Of a DNA stretch of 64,000 nucleotides, positions 1 through 12,505 are shown piece by piece. Both the position numbers and the translations under genes were made by a program. The stretch spans positions 19,586,211 through 19,650,210 of the forward strand of contig CM036240.1 in assembly GCA_020698575.1 (NCBI GenBank). Reading direction: 5' to 3'. Every line of letters begins with the position of its first letter. The stretch's first letter is position 1. The notes under the pieces are model-generated. The model was given only the letters and a program-made list of their open reading frames with translations, was not told where the DNA came from and searched no databases. Source of the stretch: Bostrychus sinensis (Eukaryota; Chordata; Actinopteri; Gobiiformes; Eleotridae).

Positions 1-369
1 CTCAAGGTAGCACTTAAGGATGCTAGGAGGCGTGACTTAAATGTTTGACTTTAGTCATAGTGCGTCAATAGGTGCTGGCATTTAGGCCGTGAAAGGCATG
101 AGTCAGACATGAACGGGGGCAAAAGGGCAGGTTTTATGGTAAAAGAAAGTCCAGTGAACAGTGGAGCCTGTAGTCTGTGGGGAGACCAATGCAGTCAGAT
201 CAATCACTCCAGCTCATCTGAAAAAACAGGCACAGACAAAGTGGATTATCCAGCCTTGATTCCAACAAAGGATAGAACGATGGCTCAGGTTAGTCTAGTA
301 ATTTACTTAAGAACATTTTCTTCAATGCTGAGTACATTTGAGTACTTTTTAAAAACTTTGACACAAGGA

Positions 370-615
370 GTGCACAGTGGCAGAGTGGTTAGTGCTCCTG
401 ACTCTCAGTAAGTGGGCTCTGTTCTTGGACCAGCTGACTTATGATTTTTCTGATTTTTTTGAGTGAAGTCTGAAAGTACTTTCTGTGGCTCCTCTTCAAG
501 TATTCTCTTACTGTCTAAGGACATGATTGTGTTAAGTGAATTTGTGATTTTAAATTGCTCATAGTCATGGAGTGAGAGTAAATGTTTGTCTGTCAGTGTG
601 TGTCTTTGTGTCAGA
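370..615 (+). repeat. family A SINE-like repeat, degraded
   Basis: It begins GCACAGTGGCAGAGTGGTTAG, where TGGCAGAGTGG fits a pol III A box as in tRNA-Ser/Leu. It continues with the teleost-type body and ends near the GTGAGAGTAAATG...TTGTCTGTC motif. Other copies are at 18,861, 22,420, 56,927 and 62,895. Confidence 0.5.
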
Positions 616-1086
616 CCTGCTATTTGGGGGCAAAAGTTACTTTTTACTCAGGGCAAAAAGTGTTTTCCTCTGTAGCAAAGTGGATGGAACACTCTCACTT
701 GCAATCACAGAATCCTGGGTCTGAGGCCAGGTTTGGTTAACTTTTGCCTGGCCCACCAGCCCCTCTATTTTTTCAAAAGTAGGAGAGTCTGGTTCCTCAA
801 CCACAGTGAGCCATTTCCAATCATTTGATTTGGAACTGGCCTATCACAACGTCTTACAAAAGGGGTAAAAGGTAATCTCTTATCAAAAGTAACAAGATGG
901 CCTGGCTTATACTGAGAGAAATGTATAGGCACTTTTCCACGAGGCAGAATGGTACGGGACGGGTCAGTGTTGTGTTTCCTTTACTCCGAGTCCAGGAGGC
1001 CCATGTCTGTTACGTAAATACTGACGTCACAAAAGTGCGTTAATAAATGAGATAAAAATGTGTTTGTTTGACTTTTAAAAAACACT

Positions 1087-1720
1087 TGTGTGTGTGTGTG
1101 TGAGGCTGGTGTGTGTGTATGTGTGTGTCTGTGTGTGTGTGTGTGTGAGGCTGGTGTGTGTGTGTGTGAGGCTGGTGTGTGTGTGTGTGAGGCTGGTGTG
1201 TGTCTGTGTGAGGCTGGTGTGTGTGAGGCTGGTGTGTGTGTGTGTGTGTGTGTGTGTGAGGCTGGTGTGTGTCTGTGTGAGGCTGATGTGTGTGTATGTG
1301 TGTGTCTGTGTGTGTGTGTGTGAGGCTGGTGTGTGTGTGTGTGTGTGAGGCTGGTGTGTGTCTGTGTGAGGCTGGTGTGTGTGTGTGAGGCTGGTGTGTG
1401 TCTGTGTGAGGCTGATGTGTGTGTGTGAGGCTGGTGTGTGTGTGTGCGAGGCTGGTGTGTGTGTGTGTCTGTGTGAGGCTGGTGTGTGTCTGTGTGAGGC
1501 TGGTGTGTGCCTGTGTGAGGCTGGTGTGTGTGTGTGTGTGAGGCTGGCGTGTGTGTGTGTGTCTGTGTGAGGCTGGTGTGTGTCTGTGTGAGGCTGGTGT
1601 GTGCCTGTGTGAGGCTGGTGTGTGTGTGTGTGTGTGTGTGTGTGAGGCTGGCCTGTGTGTGTCTGTGTGAGGCTGGTGTGTGTCTGTGTGAGGCTTGTGT
1701 GTGTGTCTGTGTGAGGCTGG
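1087..1720 (+). repeat. TG-rich minisatellite with GAGGCTG punctuation
   Basis: 634 bp of (TG)n interrupted about 26 times by GAGGCTGG/GAGGCTGA, often preceded by TCTGTGT. The unit is roughly 14-40 bp, with TG-length variation between units. Both strands give long but meaningless frames (Cys-Val or Thr-His repeats). The last units drift (GAGGCTTG). Confidence 0.97.
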
Positions 1721-2740
1721 AGGTAAAGCTGCACAGCTTCAGTAAACAGGAGACTACTTCTGGTTTACCACCAGTGTATTAATTTCACTTCTCTGCACCA
1801 CTTTAACACATTTTAATAACTGAACATATAACCACATGAGTTTAACTCGTGTTTAATCCAGTTTAAAATAAAAATGAAATGTTTAGATTCTCGAAGCGAG
1901 AGTCGTACTTCGCTAAACCGGAAACAGCTGTTGCTAATATATTCTAGCTTTCTTTTTAGAAAACGCTGCCTCAACATTAGCTCGTCCTCTCTTGGAATAC
2001 AGCTGTTTATCACAAGGACAAGTACAGTAAAAAAAACAACAACACATTTTTGCCTTCATTGTCTTTTGGCTTGTTGTTTTTGTGCGAGTGAGGATTCTCT
2101 CTCGTCCATTCAGCTCACAGCAGTGCCACCTCAAACCGTTCCAGACCACTTAACTGAGCTGGACCCCATCAGGGAGTAGTGCCAAAAGTAGAACGGCTTA
2201 GACCGCTTTTTGGGAACACTTTGGAACACACTGGGAAGGGGAAACACCCCCAAACCCACCTGTCCTGCCCCGTTCTGACCTAGTGGAAAAGTGTGTTATA
2301 ACTTATCTCATTTAATTAACAATGTTCACTACTTTCTTTTGTCACTGATCCTGGTGAAGTCTGTGTTGTTGTTTAGTCCTCTGTGTGATTTTGTTTTCTT
2401 CATCTTGTTGCAGTTTTAACAACAGTAAGTCTGGCTTTTCCCTCTGTCTCAGTTCAGAAATAAGTACAGAGTTGTTAATAATACAGTGTATACTGGTGTT
2501 TTATGGCAAAACTGGCAACAGCTTTTCATAAGCACCATATTTGTTTTGGTTACGGGTTAGTGAGATGCTGCTTACATCCTGCTGATTGGTGTGTGGCATG
2601 GTATGTGATTGTTCCCTCCATAGAAATGAACCCCAAGTGAAGGGATACCAGACTAACTTCCTCATACAGAACAGGAAAAGAGTCTGGCTGGCCAGGCTAA
2701 GGTAACTTAGTAACTACGGAAGATTTTGCTGCACATCTTT

Positions 2741-2886
2741 GAAAAGTAATTTGTACTTTTACAGATCATTTTCATATACTTTTAATGTAAGTAATACTGT
2801 TGTTGACTACTTTTACTTATACATGAGTAATATGAAGTGTCAGCACTTTTACTTGAGTATAGACTTTGAGTACTTCTTCCTCCAGA
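2741..2886 (+). repeat. ACTTTTACTT-type interspersed repeat
   Basis: It contains AAAGTAATTTGTACTTTTAC and ACTTTTACTTGAGTA, with a TACTTCTTCCTCC end, the same vocabulary as the copies at 7,440, 9,070, 15,828, 24,355, 31,500 and 52,105. Here there is no internal triplet array. Confidence 0.5.
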
Positions 2887-3959
2887 AAAGTTTGTTCAAA
2901 GTATAGGAGGAGAGTGCTTCTGGATGTTTTCGGCTGTCTATATCTCAAACAAAAGAATCAAACATATCATGTTAGTTATGTACTGCATTTAATGTTTAAT
3001 ATAATGTTTTGCTACACCCATTAATTACCATCCCAATGTTTTAATGTCTTGGAAGTGTACAAAAAAATGTATCACAATCTTTCACAATGAAACTTTTACT
3101 CTGTAGCAAACCTTACAATGCCATAAACAACATGAAACAGCAGCCTATGACTCATATAGTAAGTATATCCTAAAGAAAAAGAGCATAGTTGTGTACTGTT
3201 TACAGCAGTTACAGTATCTGCCCAGAAAGTAGGCTGACAGGGACATACATTTGCATTTCTTATGGTTGTCTTATGTTTTTCCATTTTTTGCACAAACTAC
3301 AGTCGTTGGTCCCAGGAGCAATGTCATGGCATACTGGCTGCATATGGCGCCACATGCTCCATCCAAACATGTGTTCTGAGCTAAGTGATGACCTGCCACT
3401 TCAATCTGTGCTCTTGATGTTATTTAGACTTTAAATGGCTTTTTGTGCTGAAACTGAGGGTGCATTAACTATTCAGCAGTGCATAAAACAATACAGTGAA
3501 ATATTCATATTTGAATTGTGGCGGCTGGGAAAAGTGTTATTTATTGATGGAAATGCATGTGATGGAAATTGGGAAACGGTCTGACAAAAACTGGTAACTT
3601 GTGCAGAAAGATGCGGACATTTTCTCGCAGGTCTTGAACTTGCTCCTGTCAGGTCTGTGCACATTGTCCTCAGCCGTCTCCAAGTTCTGTATACCCTTCT
3701 GGCTTGTGGCTATAGCTTTGTTAGCAGCGGTGGTGTAGTGTAATGCTGTTTACTGTAGGTGCCCTGTGGAGACGTGACCTCTGTCTGTGGCCCGGCTCAG
3801 ACCTTATTTCACTGCTCCATTTGTTTTGCACACACTGGGGGCATTGGCACACATTGGCTGATATGGCGACAGTACTACAAAGACAATGTAGAATGTTTTT
3901 GTTATAGCGTGCTGATAGATTTACACATTCATCACACATTCATTTGTTGCGGGTGACTA

Positions 3960-4156
3960 AAGCTTATCCCAGCAGCTATGCGGGGTACTCTCTGGACAGT
4001 TTAGGTTTGTCGCAGGGCTGAGACAGAAACATACACTGACAGACAACCATTCATTTTCACATCATTTCATTTATACATGCATTACTACGGACGGAGGGAG
4101 GCAGCCAGAGTCCGGGGAGAGAACCCATGGTAACACAGGGAGGACACGCAGACAGT
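3960..4156 (-). repeat. family A repeat, 3' part, reverse orientation
   Basis: On the minus strand it reads the body motifs: GTGTCCTCC, TGTTACCATGGGTTC, AATGGTTGTCTGTC, CAGCCCTGCGAC and GGGATAAGCT. The head is missing or eroded. Confidence 0.55.
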
Positions 4157-4203
4157 GAAGGATCAGCTGAGATTCTTTTAAATTAAGACAATGTAATGCT
4201 ATG

Positions 4204-4290
4204 GTAAACATATAGTGCCCAGACCAGAACCCTAAACAAGAATCTTCTAGTTTTGGGGTAAATGCTCTATCCATGGAGCCACAAAGAATA
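4204..4290 (-). repeat. family B tRNA-like module fragment
   Basis: The minus strand reads GTGGCTCCATGGATAGAGCA, then TTTACCCCAAAACTAGAAG and TCTGGTCTGGGCACTAT. It matches the modules at 32,665 and 42,590. Confidence 0.6.
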
Positions 4291-4689
4291 GACTATAACC
4301 ATGGCTTAACATTAGCACTAGCCAACTGGCCAAATGCTGGTATTAGACACTTTGTCCGGTTGGATTTTATGCATGTGTCTTTACTTAATACCTTTTGCTA
4401 TGCTTGAGTGACCACCTGATTTAGTACAGAGTAAGTCATCATGATCTCAGAAAAAACAAAAGCAAAACAGAACATGTATTAAAGTAGACCACATGCAAAA
4501 AGTTTACATTTATTCTGCTGTTAACCACATATTTGATAAATCCTTCTTTTGTCATATGCTAAAAAATATGATAATATATGATAAAATAATAAAATAAATA
4601 TGTGAAGTAATTAGTAAAAACAATAATAACTAGCATTTTTTTTTACAAAGAACTTGCCACAGAGACCAGTGAGCAATAAAGTTAATATC

Positions 4690-4872
4690 AAGCCCTGACT
4701 ATAGCATATGATTTATTCCTTTACTGATCCCTTGTGGCTGGACTTACTGTCTCTAGCTTGCAGTGGTTCAGAATAGAAAATCCCTGGATCCAGAAGGTTT
4801 TTTTTTTTTTTTTTTTTTTGGCTCCACACCAAAAAACATTAAATTATTCCTTGGCCTTTCCTGAAATTTTAA
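4690..4872 (-). repeat. family B repeat, body part
   Basis: The minus strand carries CCACAAGGGATCAGTAAAGG, CTGGATCCAGGGA and TGGTGTGGAGCC, then GGCCAAGGAATAA. A T20+ run (4,798-4,819) interrupts it. Confidence 0.6.
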
Positions 4873-5884
4873 TCCAACTCCAATTATAACTTTTTGAGCC
4901 ACCAAAATACATAACCTCCTGGGTGAAGGTAGTACAGATCCACTTGTGGATCATATAAATATCTATGCAGATAAGGATAAATACCAAATTAACATAATAG
5001 TTGAAGTAATCAAAAAGTAATTTGTCACATTACATTGCTTTATTAGTGTGGCACCTTGATTGCACACTATAATTGTACTAATAACCATCACTTTATTTAA
5101 AATAAGACTGCTATCATTAAAAACATGTAAAACATATGCTCAGTGACAATGCATAAGCTTGTTATTCACCTTTCAAGCTCCACAAACCAAATAATCTCAC
5201 TGTCTGAGAAACAAACAAAACAAAACATTGCACTGCTAATTGGAGTGCCATTGTTTCCTATGTAGGATCAAGTCTAGACTTGTCAGTACTCGAGCAATTA
5301 TATCAGGTGTAATTGAGTCTGGGCCGGTAATTGTCTGTGCTTTTTATGTGTGCACCTTGTTATAAATAACATCTATTGGTGTATTACCTACAGAGTGTTT
5401 TTTTTTTTTTTTTTTTTACATTGACCTCACCTTTATGTTTGAATGGTCTTTGTATTCTTGGTTTGCGTCTATATTCGTCCGTGCTAATGCAGTACACAAG
5501 AAAGACAAAAATAATCTGTTTGGCTCATATAAAATACATCAAACTCGAAGACTTGTTTTGTATTTCAGCACTCAGGGCAAGTCTGTGAGTGAGTTAATGC
5601 CCATATGCCGTGTGTATATGTTTGTGTTTCTTTCTGGAGTTGGCTGCACACAGTTGAATACAGTACAGCAGCTGTTGGTTACACTCTGTTCTGATAAATT
5701 TATAAAGGTTTTAACTCCGTTTATTTAGAAAATAAGCAAGCACTTTTTGACTCTAAAAGTAATGGTCTGACTCTTAAGTAATTTTATATTTATTTTACAT
5801 CATTCATTCTTCATGCTTATTGTGTAATGGTACTCTGATATTACGTCATGTATATGTGGAAATGGTATTTGTATGATAGGATGG

Positions 5885-6150
5885 GGGGTGGTTGCAGTGA
5901 GAAGATCAGGTTTGTCTTTCTGCATTTGATACTTGAGTTAATGCGTGTTCTGTCTGGGTACTCTGGCCTCCTCTCACCCTCCAAACATACACTATTTATA
6001 GCTCAAGCTCAATCAGAGTAGTCCATTAATGTTAAAGTATTTGGTTGTCTGTCTGTGTTTCCAAGTGTTACCAGTGGGACCCCACCTCAGCCCCAAAGTA
6101 GCTGGGATAGGCTCCAGACCCCCATGACCACTAGGGATCAATGAATGATA
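5885..6150 (+). repeat. family A repeat, 3' part
   Basis: It contains GGTACTCTGG, CCAAACATACAC, TTGGTTGTCTGTCTGTG and the tail GCTGGGATAGGCTCCAGAC. The order is as in the other copies, but the head is lost. Confidence 0.55.
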
Positions 6151-6327
6151 TTTCAAGTGAACCAACTGTTATTTTTTATGTGTGTGTGGGGGGACTGATT
6201 GAAATCACATGTGGAAGAAGCCGCACTTACAAAACTTAGTAGCCATAGTCCCAAAAACTTGCTAACATCAACAATAAATTGAATGTAGTGGAATAAATCA
6301 ACTATTTATTATTTTTTCCACCAAGGA

Positions 6328-6490
6328 GTAGTCTCCAAGTCACCAAGTTTTCAAGAAATGTCACTAATGAACCATGGAAGATTTTGTGTGTGTGTGTGTG
6401 GATCTGGAACCCCGAATTAAAAAAAAAAAAAAGCTTTTTGAGCCATTTTGAGATTTTACCTCCAGCCACAAGGGGCCAGTAATGGAACTA
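6328..6490 (+). repeat. family B repeat, body part
   Basis: CCAAGGAGTAGT start, then GTGGATCTGGAACCC and the signature CAGCCACAAGGGGCCAGTAA. A short TG run (6,384-6,400) and an A14 run sit inside. Confidence 0.55.
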
Positions 6491-7009
6491 ATTCTTCCTT
6501 TTAGTGTATTATTCAACACTGTGAGACAGACAATGGATAGTACATTTACCCCCGAAGTATTTACTTTACTTTTTTACCATTGTGTGATAACAAAGACTAC
6601 AAATAATCAAGTGAAATTGCTTGTATGCTTGTGCTTTGTTTTAGATTTGTTTGTGCTGTTGGCCTACACATATTTGTCATTCTTTAAGTGTCTTTCAAAA
6701 GTTTTGTGTGGACATTTTACCTGAAATAATGTTGCACAGAGAATAACAGTACTATTTAAGGCAATGCAATGCTTATTTATGTCATACTGAACAAAAACAC
6801 ATTTAAGAAAGTTTTGTTTCATGTAGTCAACCAGCAAAATAAACCTCTTTTATACACTAAGAACATACATCCACATTGACATCACTCAATAAAATTTGGA
6901 TTTGATTTGGGAGAAAGTGAAAGCCAGTCGTATTTGAAGATATTATTTACTTTTGTCTAATGTAATTGTGAAATTGGTGTAATCACAGCACAATACTCTG
7001 AGTCACTTT

Positions 7010-7240
7010 GGTGTTTGCAATAATTAATTGCCCCAATTTATGTCTTTGTTTTAGTTACAGAGCATTATGGCCTGCCGGTCTCAGCCTCAATCAGCATTTC
7101 TTCATTTGCCATACATATCTTTGAATTATGGAGCGTTGGCTCAGATCTTGCGCACAAATAACAAATCAACACTGACTGTTAACAACGACAAAAATGTACT
7201 GAGCCCCTATAAATGTTTATGAGCCAATACAACCTGCTGT
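7010..7240. other. complex repeat-free block, possible conserved element
   Basis: It has no simple repeat and no recognised mobile element. AATTAATTGCCCC, the CATTATGG cores and CCCCTATAAATG suggest binding sites, but this is impression only. It lies between repeat copies. Confidence 0.15.
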
Positions 7241-7439
7241 TATACTCATTAATCCAGCCCACAAAAACAGAGGGACAAGAAATATATCTGGTTTGGTTAT
7301 ACACAGTATAAAACATGTCATTCTTACTTGTTTTTGGTAGTTATGTCAATAGATCTGGGGCTTTTCTGTTACAGAATATTTCAGGCTTTTTATCCTTAGT
7401 GGTACTTCATTTATAAATTATATTATATGTACACACATT

Positions 7440-7660
7440 GTGCTAGAAATAGATATTCAAAAGATATAATTAAAAAATAAAAGAATAATTACTTTGAAAC
7501 AATATTACTCAAGTAGAAGTAACAGTACCCAACACAAAGTTTACTAGAAAGCACTACTATCACTAATACTGCTTCCTCCACTACTACTGTTGCTATAACC
7601 ACTGCTACTTCTTATAGTACTACTACTCCTACTGTTTCCACTACTCCTACTTACTATGTG
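7440..7660 (+). repeat. ACT-family repeat with ACT triplet array
   Basis: AATTACTTTGAAACAATATTACTCAAGTAG-type sequence (in pieces) leads into a degenerate ACT/CTACT array from about 7,551 to 7,655. The array reads as the reverse complement of those at 16,004 and 24,535. Confidence 0.6.
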
Positions 7661-8262
7661 AGAGTAGTATTTTGTTACTTCTGTGAACAACAGAGCAAAG
7701 CGGTGTCTGTTTTGGCTTGTGTTCTACATAGCAGTCGTGCAGTTCGTCTGAAGAAGCATTCTCATTTCAGTATTTATGTGGGGGCATGCTCTGAGAGGAG
7801 ATGGGATATTGTGCCTTCAGATACTAATGGCATCCGTCCAAACTCGAGCTCTAGTGCTGATGAATCTGTTTCTCCCCACAGCAAAACCACACCACCACTG
7901 TGTACTCCAGAATACTGTCATAATCTCTCTGCCTCTGTACGTCTATGTGCAGTATACGTCTGTTTTGGTAATGATGTGGGAAAAAGTGCAAAAAGCACCA
8001 CCAGAAAGGACAGTGCCACATGTTCAAGAGTAATACTCAAGCATACTATATTTAAGCATATTTCTTGTCTTTCTGTGTGTAGGTTTTTGTATTTGTTGTA
8101 CAGGACCCCTTCTTGAGAGCTTCACTATCTCCGTGTTGATGCATTTGGAAGCTCTAAGAATAGCCCTGCTGCTTGATGGCTGTGACAATGCCATATTGAT
8201 ACCAGCTCTACTATGCAATGTACAACTCTGTGTGTACTAATATTGTAAATCCTGCATACTAT

Positions 8263-8682
8263 TTATCTTTTTAAGTCTGTTTTGAAGTGTAGTGCATCTA
8301 GATTGACCTTTTCTTTGTTTTTGTCAGGTAAATAATATTTCCAAACATTTCTATTGGTAGTTTCCAAAGGTAGAAACTTAGAGAGCCCAGATAGGGTCAT
8401 GGTGTGGGATCTGGCAGTAACAGGTCTGTTCAGGATGAACTGTGCCTCGCCTGGATTCTTGACAAAAGTAGGCGGCCGCAGCAGGAGGAGGAGAAAGACG
8501 TTTGTAGTGAAGTCGGAGTGTTTGTGGCTCAGATCATGGATCATCACACAAGCTTCTCCAGTGTTGGAAGTATTTTTGCCAATAAAAGTATTAATCTGAT
8601 CTGTAACAAATTTCCTCTCTCTATAACACAACCACAGTCTCTTTGTAAAGTGCTTCTTAGGAGCATACAACAGAAGACCCAT
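8263..8682 (-). other. unassigned 139-codon open frame
   Basis: A continuous minus-strand frame with normal, complex composition. It includes a basic start region, a HKHSDFTTN block, a run of five leucines near the middle and a charged C-terminus (DKNKEKVNLDALHFKTDLKR). I recognise no family. No splice sites or neighbours support it. It could be chance, an old retrocopy or a mobile-element fragment. Confidence 0.12.
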
Positions 8683-9069
8683 TCAGCAGTGTTGTTAAGG
8701 TTTTTTGTCTAAGTTTACACTTTACAAAGGTTAAACAACACTCAAAATCAGCAGATATTATTCACAGTATTTTAAATAATATCTTACTTCACATTTGGCA
8801 GCAGTGCAAAAAGTTTTTCTTAATCAAATTTTTTTTCTGTATTTTAGATTTGGATTTTAGTCTGTATTTTACAGAAACAGAATGGGGGTGCATTGCATTT
8901 TGGATCAACCCTAAACTCACATCCAGTCATGTGTCCACTTACTGCTGACAGGTGGGCGTCCCATCATGCACTGAGCTGTGCAGGTGCTGTGGTTGCTCTC
9001 GATAAACTGTGACGACTGGCTCCCACAGTTATTTTTTCCGCACCATGTCCCCTCCTGAGCTCCATAGAA

Positions 9070-9182
9070 ACTAGATACTGTACATTGACTGAAGTAATTT
9101 ACTTCAGCATATTTACTTCTACATGAGATATAATATTTTGAAGTAACAATAATTTTACTTGACTACTTCTTTCCCCTCTGAT
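9070..9182 (+). repeat. ACTTTTACTT-type interspersed repeat
   Basis: It contains GAAGTAATTTACTTC, TATTTACTTCTACATGAG, TTTTGAAGTAAC and TTTTACTTGACTACTTCTTTC. These are the diagnostic pieces of the ACT family, without a triplet array. Confidence 0.5.
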
Positions 9183-9867
9183 ATTTAACTTGCACTATTT
9201 CCTTGATTGTCTTCTATACTTCTGGAGGTTAGCGGTTTCACTTTGTGTGGTATCAAAGTTATATCTTTTGATAGTGGAATTTGGGTTATAGATTATTACA
9301 TACCAGAATGGCTTGCCCCGCTCGCTCTTCTCAGCCTAATGCTTGTATTTTCCATTTTACCCGTTTGTCTGTGTTGAGTCATTGTTCGGTTGTATGGCAG
9401 CTTTTCCGCTCCTCTTTCTTCTCTCTTAGTCACACATCAATATCTTTGTGTACACTTAATCTTTGCCTGTTTTTTCCCGTGCCTCGCCTCACTTCCACTG
9501 ATCACACACGGGATCTTCTGTGATGACACATGGGGTGTATTGAGTGGAAAAATAGCGTGTACTGTGGAGCATGCTTTTCTGCCAGTCAGAAAAAAGGTGG
9601 GCGCGTGGACAGGTGAGAGAAAGACAGAGATGTTTGGTTTTCATAAATAATCTTCAGCTCAGGAAAGTTATACCTGTGCTAATATAATAGTTCCATGGCT
9701 TTAGTTTTAGCTTCAACAGCCTAGTACATGATTCATTGTGTTGTATGTGTGCAACAAAAAATCAGCAAAACAGAAAGGGCTATAGTGTCTCCTAAACAAG
9801 CATATTACAGTCTTTTAATAACTATGCAAAAAATAAAAATAAAATAAAAAATACATTTTTGCTTCAC

Positions 9868-10045
9868 CATTTGGCTTTTCACTTCTGGGGTCACTACAGC
9901 CAATCACATGCTTCCCATTTGTACAGAAATTTGATATAGGTTTTATCTTGGATTCCCTTACTTTCCATTTCTTTCCATTTAACCAGGCTTGGGGCGGGCA
10001 CAAGGAGTACACTGGCTTGTGACTCCTGGTGGTTGCATTCTAGAG
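9868..10045 (+). repeat. family C interspersed repeat
   Basis: GGCTTTTCACTTCTGGGGTC with CTACAGCCAATCA, then CCAGGCTTGGGGCGGGCACA and GTACACTGGCTTGTGACTCC. It has the same order as the copies at 13,655, 39,790, 46,530 and 60,140. This is a type often seen in teleost genomes. Confidence 0.65.
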
Positions 10046-10119
10046 TTAAATGATTAATATTATTATTATTATTATGTATATTTTTATATTTTTTGTATAT
10101 TCTGTAGCATAGGTTTGTT

Positions 10120-10320
10120 TTGTTCTTTTAGTTTTTTTCAGCCAAAAACTCAAAAAGTAATGATGATTTATGATTTCTGAGAAAATCAGTTATCGGCCAA
10201 GGAAGAAATGATTTGTTCTTGGTGAAGTGGTGAAAGTTTTTAAAGGATTCTGTTTCTTTGCAAGATAAGGACAACTCAGACGATACTCCAACCACAAGGG
10301 GTTAGTAAAGGAACAAATGT
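10120..10320 (+). repeat. family B repeat, body part
   Basis: ACTCAAAAAGTAATGATG, CGGCCAAGGAAGAAATGATT, AAAGGATTCTGTTTC and CCACAAGGGGTTAGTAAAGG occur in the family order. Confidence 0.65.
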
Positions 10321-10497
10321 ATAAATCTTCAACAAATCTTTAACATTGCCTTTGGTTAGCATTTGCTTCTAGTCTTTTCACTTTTATTTGTCTGTATGGA
10401 TCAATTTGTATCCATATTTACAATCCAGATTGCTTTTCTGCTTTTATGAAATGTAATTTTTTAGTAGCTCAATGGGTGGTGTGCAGTACAGTTACAG

Positions 10498-10501
<4 letters not shown>

Positions 10502-10588
<87 letters not shown>
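10502..10588. repeat. (TA)n microsatellite, about 43 units
   Basis: An uninterrupted TA run, likely unstable in length and prone to assembly error. Confidence 0.98.
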
Positions 10589-10592
<4 letters not shown>

Positions 10593-11194
10593 AATATAAC
10601 CCCCCAAAAAACTATTAACTATATAAAAAATGTTTATGTGTTGATGCAGTCATCTACCATGATAAGGTGCAAATACACACCACACACTGCTAAATAGTAA
10701 ACAACAGAATAAATAAAATCATATAAATACATTACAATGACTGCTGCAACAGGAACAAAAGAGTGCTGACAAACCAGCTGGTGTGAAAAGTGCAGCGGCT
10801 GTGAGGAGACACTGTCTGGTTTGTAGCCTGTGGTTCAAACTTGTCAGTCCTGCAGATAGAAGCGAAGAGAGTGTTGTCTAATAATTATGACACAGTGCAG
10901 TTAGAGTGTGTCACTCTACTTAATGACAAGTGACTGGACACAGAGCATAGGCTTTGTTGTACACCCTACATCCTTTATTCATGTACACAAGGAAACTGCA
11001 TTGGGCCAGAAAACCATCTTTTTGTCTGGATCTCATTTTGGCAAAGGGGCGGAAGGGAGACTTTTTGCACAGAGCTTAATAATGCAAAAAGGATGACTTT
11101 TTTTAAACATTAAAAATACCATTGTTATTGTAAACATAGCCAATTTGCATCTACATCTGCATTTGTTTGTTTGTTAGTGTGAAATTATTGGATT

Positions 11195-11465
11195 TTTTTA
11201 TGACATTTTCAGGAAAGGTCAGTGATGGGCCAAGTAAAAAATAATTTGTTTTTGGTGTGGATCCAGAGCACCGTCTGGATCCAGGAATTTATTAAAGGAT
11301 TCTGTACCAGCCACAAGGGGTCAGTAGAGAAAAAAAATGTGTTGTTTTGTAGTTTTCTATTCTCAGTTGTGAGATATTTGGGCTTTCTGGCTCAATAAAT
11401 AACATTTACCCCTGAGTTAGATGGTCCTGCAGTTGGAGTCCATTGCTGGGGTCCAACATTTAGTG
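11195..11465 (+). repeat. family B repeat with tRNA-like module
   Basis: ACATTTTCAGGAAAGGTCAG, GATGGGCCAAG, GTGTGGATCCAG, CTGGATCCAGGAATTT, CCACAAGGGGTCAGTAGAG. Then the module GGCTCAATAAATAACATT with TTTACCCCTGAG and TTGGAGTCCA. It is one of the longer copies. Confidence 0.7.
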
Positions 11466-12320
11466 CATTCATGCAGAAGAGGTAGCTTTTATAAATGTGT
11501 AATGTACAAAGTTTGCTGGCGAGGCTCTGACTACATCACTCCCCATGAGGAAGCAGCACATGTAGGCAGAGTTAGAAGTCATGATATTAATTGTCCCTTT
11601 GGGCCAGTTTGAGCCTACTGCTGTACTTGTACTGTATTATATCTCTGGTGCCAATTACTGGTTCAATTAGTATTTGTGAACAGTTCTGTGACGTGTATTC
11701 TTTCTTCAATGTTCTATAGGGACTAGTGCCATTTTTATAGGCTTGACTATAGTTTTAAAATGTAAGATACTGTATTTTAATTTTAAATTTGTATATGTTC
11801 TTAGTACCACTGGTTGTAGGTGTGAGTTATTGCAGTACTTGTCCCCTTTTGTTCTCAAAGTGGCTCACATGAAAAGTTGCCAAAAGGTTTATTAGCAGGT
11901 TTAGTCATTGCTGTAAATGTGTGAGTGTTTCTAACTATTAAAGGTCTAATCGTGGCTAAATTGTACTTTATCCACAACATGCAACATTTTTCTTGAATTC
12001 ATTAATCTTGTTATTAATGCCTTTGTTGTAGATGTAGAAGGCTAATAGTGAAAATTAAAACACAAATGACCAAGTTAAAGGAATAAGCTGAATCTGCAGG
12101 ATATATCAGTGCTTTTTTTTATTCCATGCCATCTATCACAGAAGAAAATAAAAAAAATAGAGACGCATCAAAACTAGAGTAAATATAAATATCACGTTCA
12201 TGCAAAAATGAGCTGTAATCTGACCAGATGCAGGTTGTATGCATGAACATCCTGTATTCATCCATTTTTCATGATTTTCTAACTGTACTGGATTTAGGTT
12301 GTGTTGGGGTGCATGAAGTT

Positions 12321-12505
12321 AAGTGTGTAGCCCATTAGCTGAAGGGTTGGCTGTTAGATTCCCTCTCTGACCCAGTGCATCGTTGTGTCCCTGGGCAAGA
12401 CACTTCGCCCACATTGCCTACTCCAGTCACGGTGCCAAAACACCGTGCGATTGATTTGCTGTGGTGTGTGGTGTAAGGGAGCAGCAAAAAAAAAAAAAAA
12501 AAAAA
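12321..12505 (+). repeat. SINE-like repeat with poly(A) tail
   Basis: TTAGATTCCCTCTCTGACC and TGTCCCTGGGCAAGACACTT with CGCCCACATTGCCTACTCC, ending in A19 at 12,487-12,505. GGGCAAGACACTT is a motif of a common teleost repeat. The poly(A) end suggests LINE-driven retroposition. The direct repeats at its ends were not resolved. Confidence 0.6.

Noticed and set aside
1075..1734. 219-codon Thr/His/Gln/Pro-rich frame and its plus-strand Cys/Val partners
   Set aside because: Pure translation of the TG/GAGGCTG minisatellite, with all frames open for the same reason.
7658..8116. 152-codon plus-strand frame
   Set aside because: It starts in the ACT triplet array and shows no family signature. An overlapping frame is open too.
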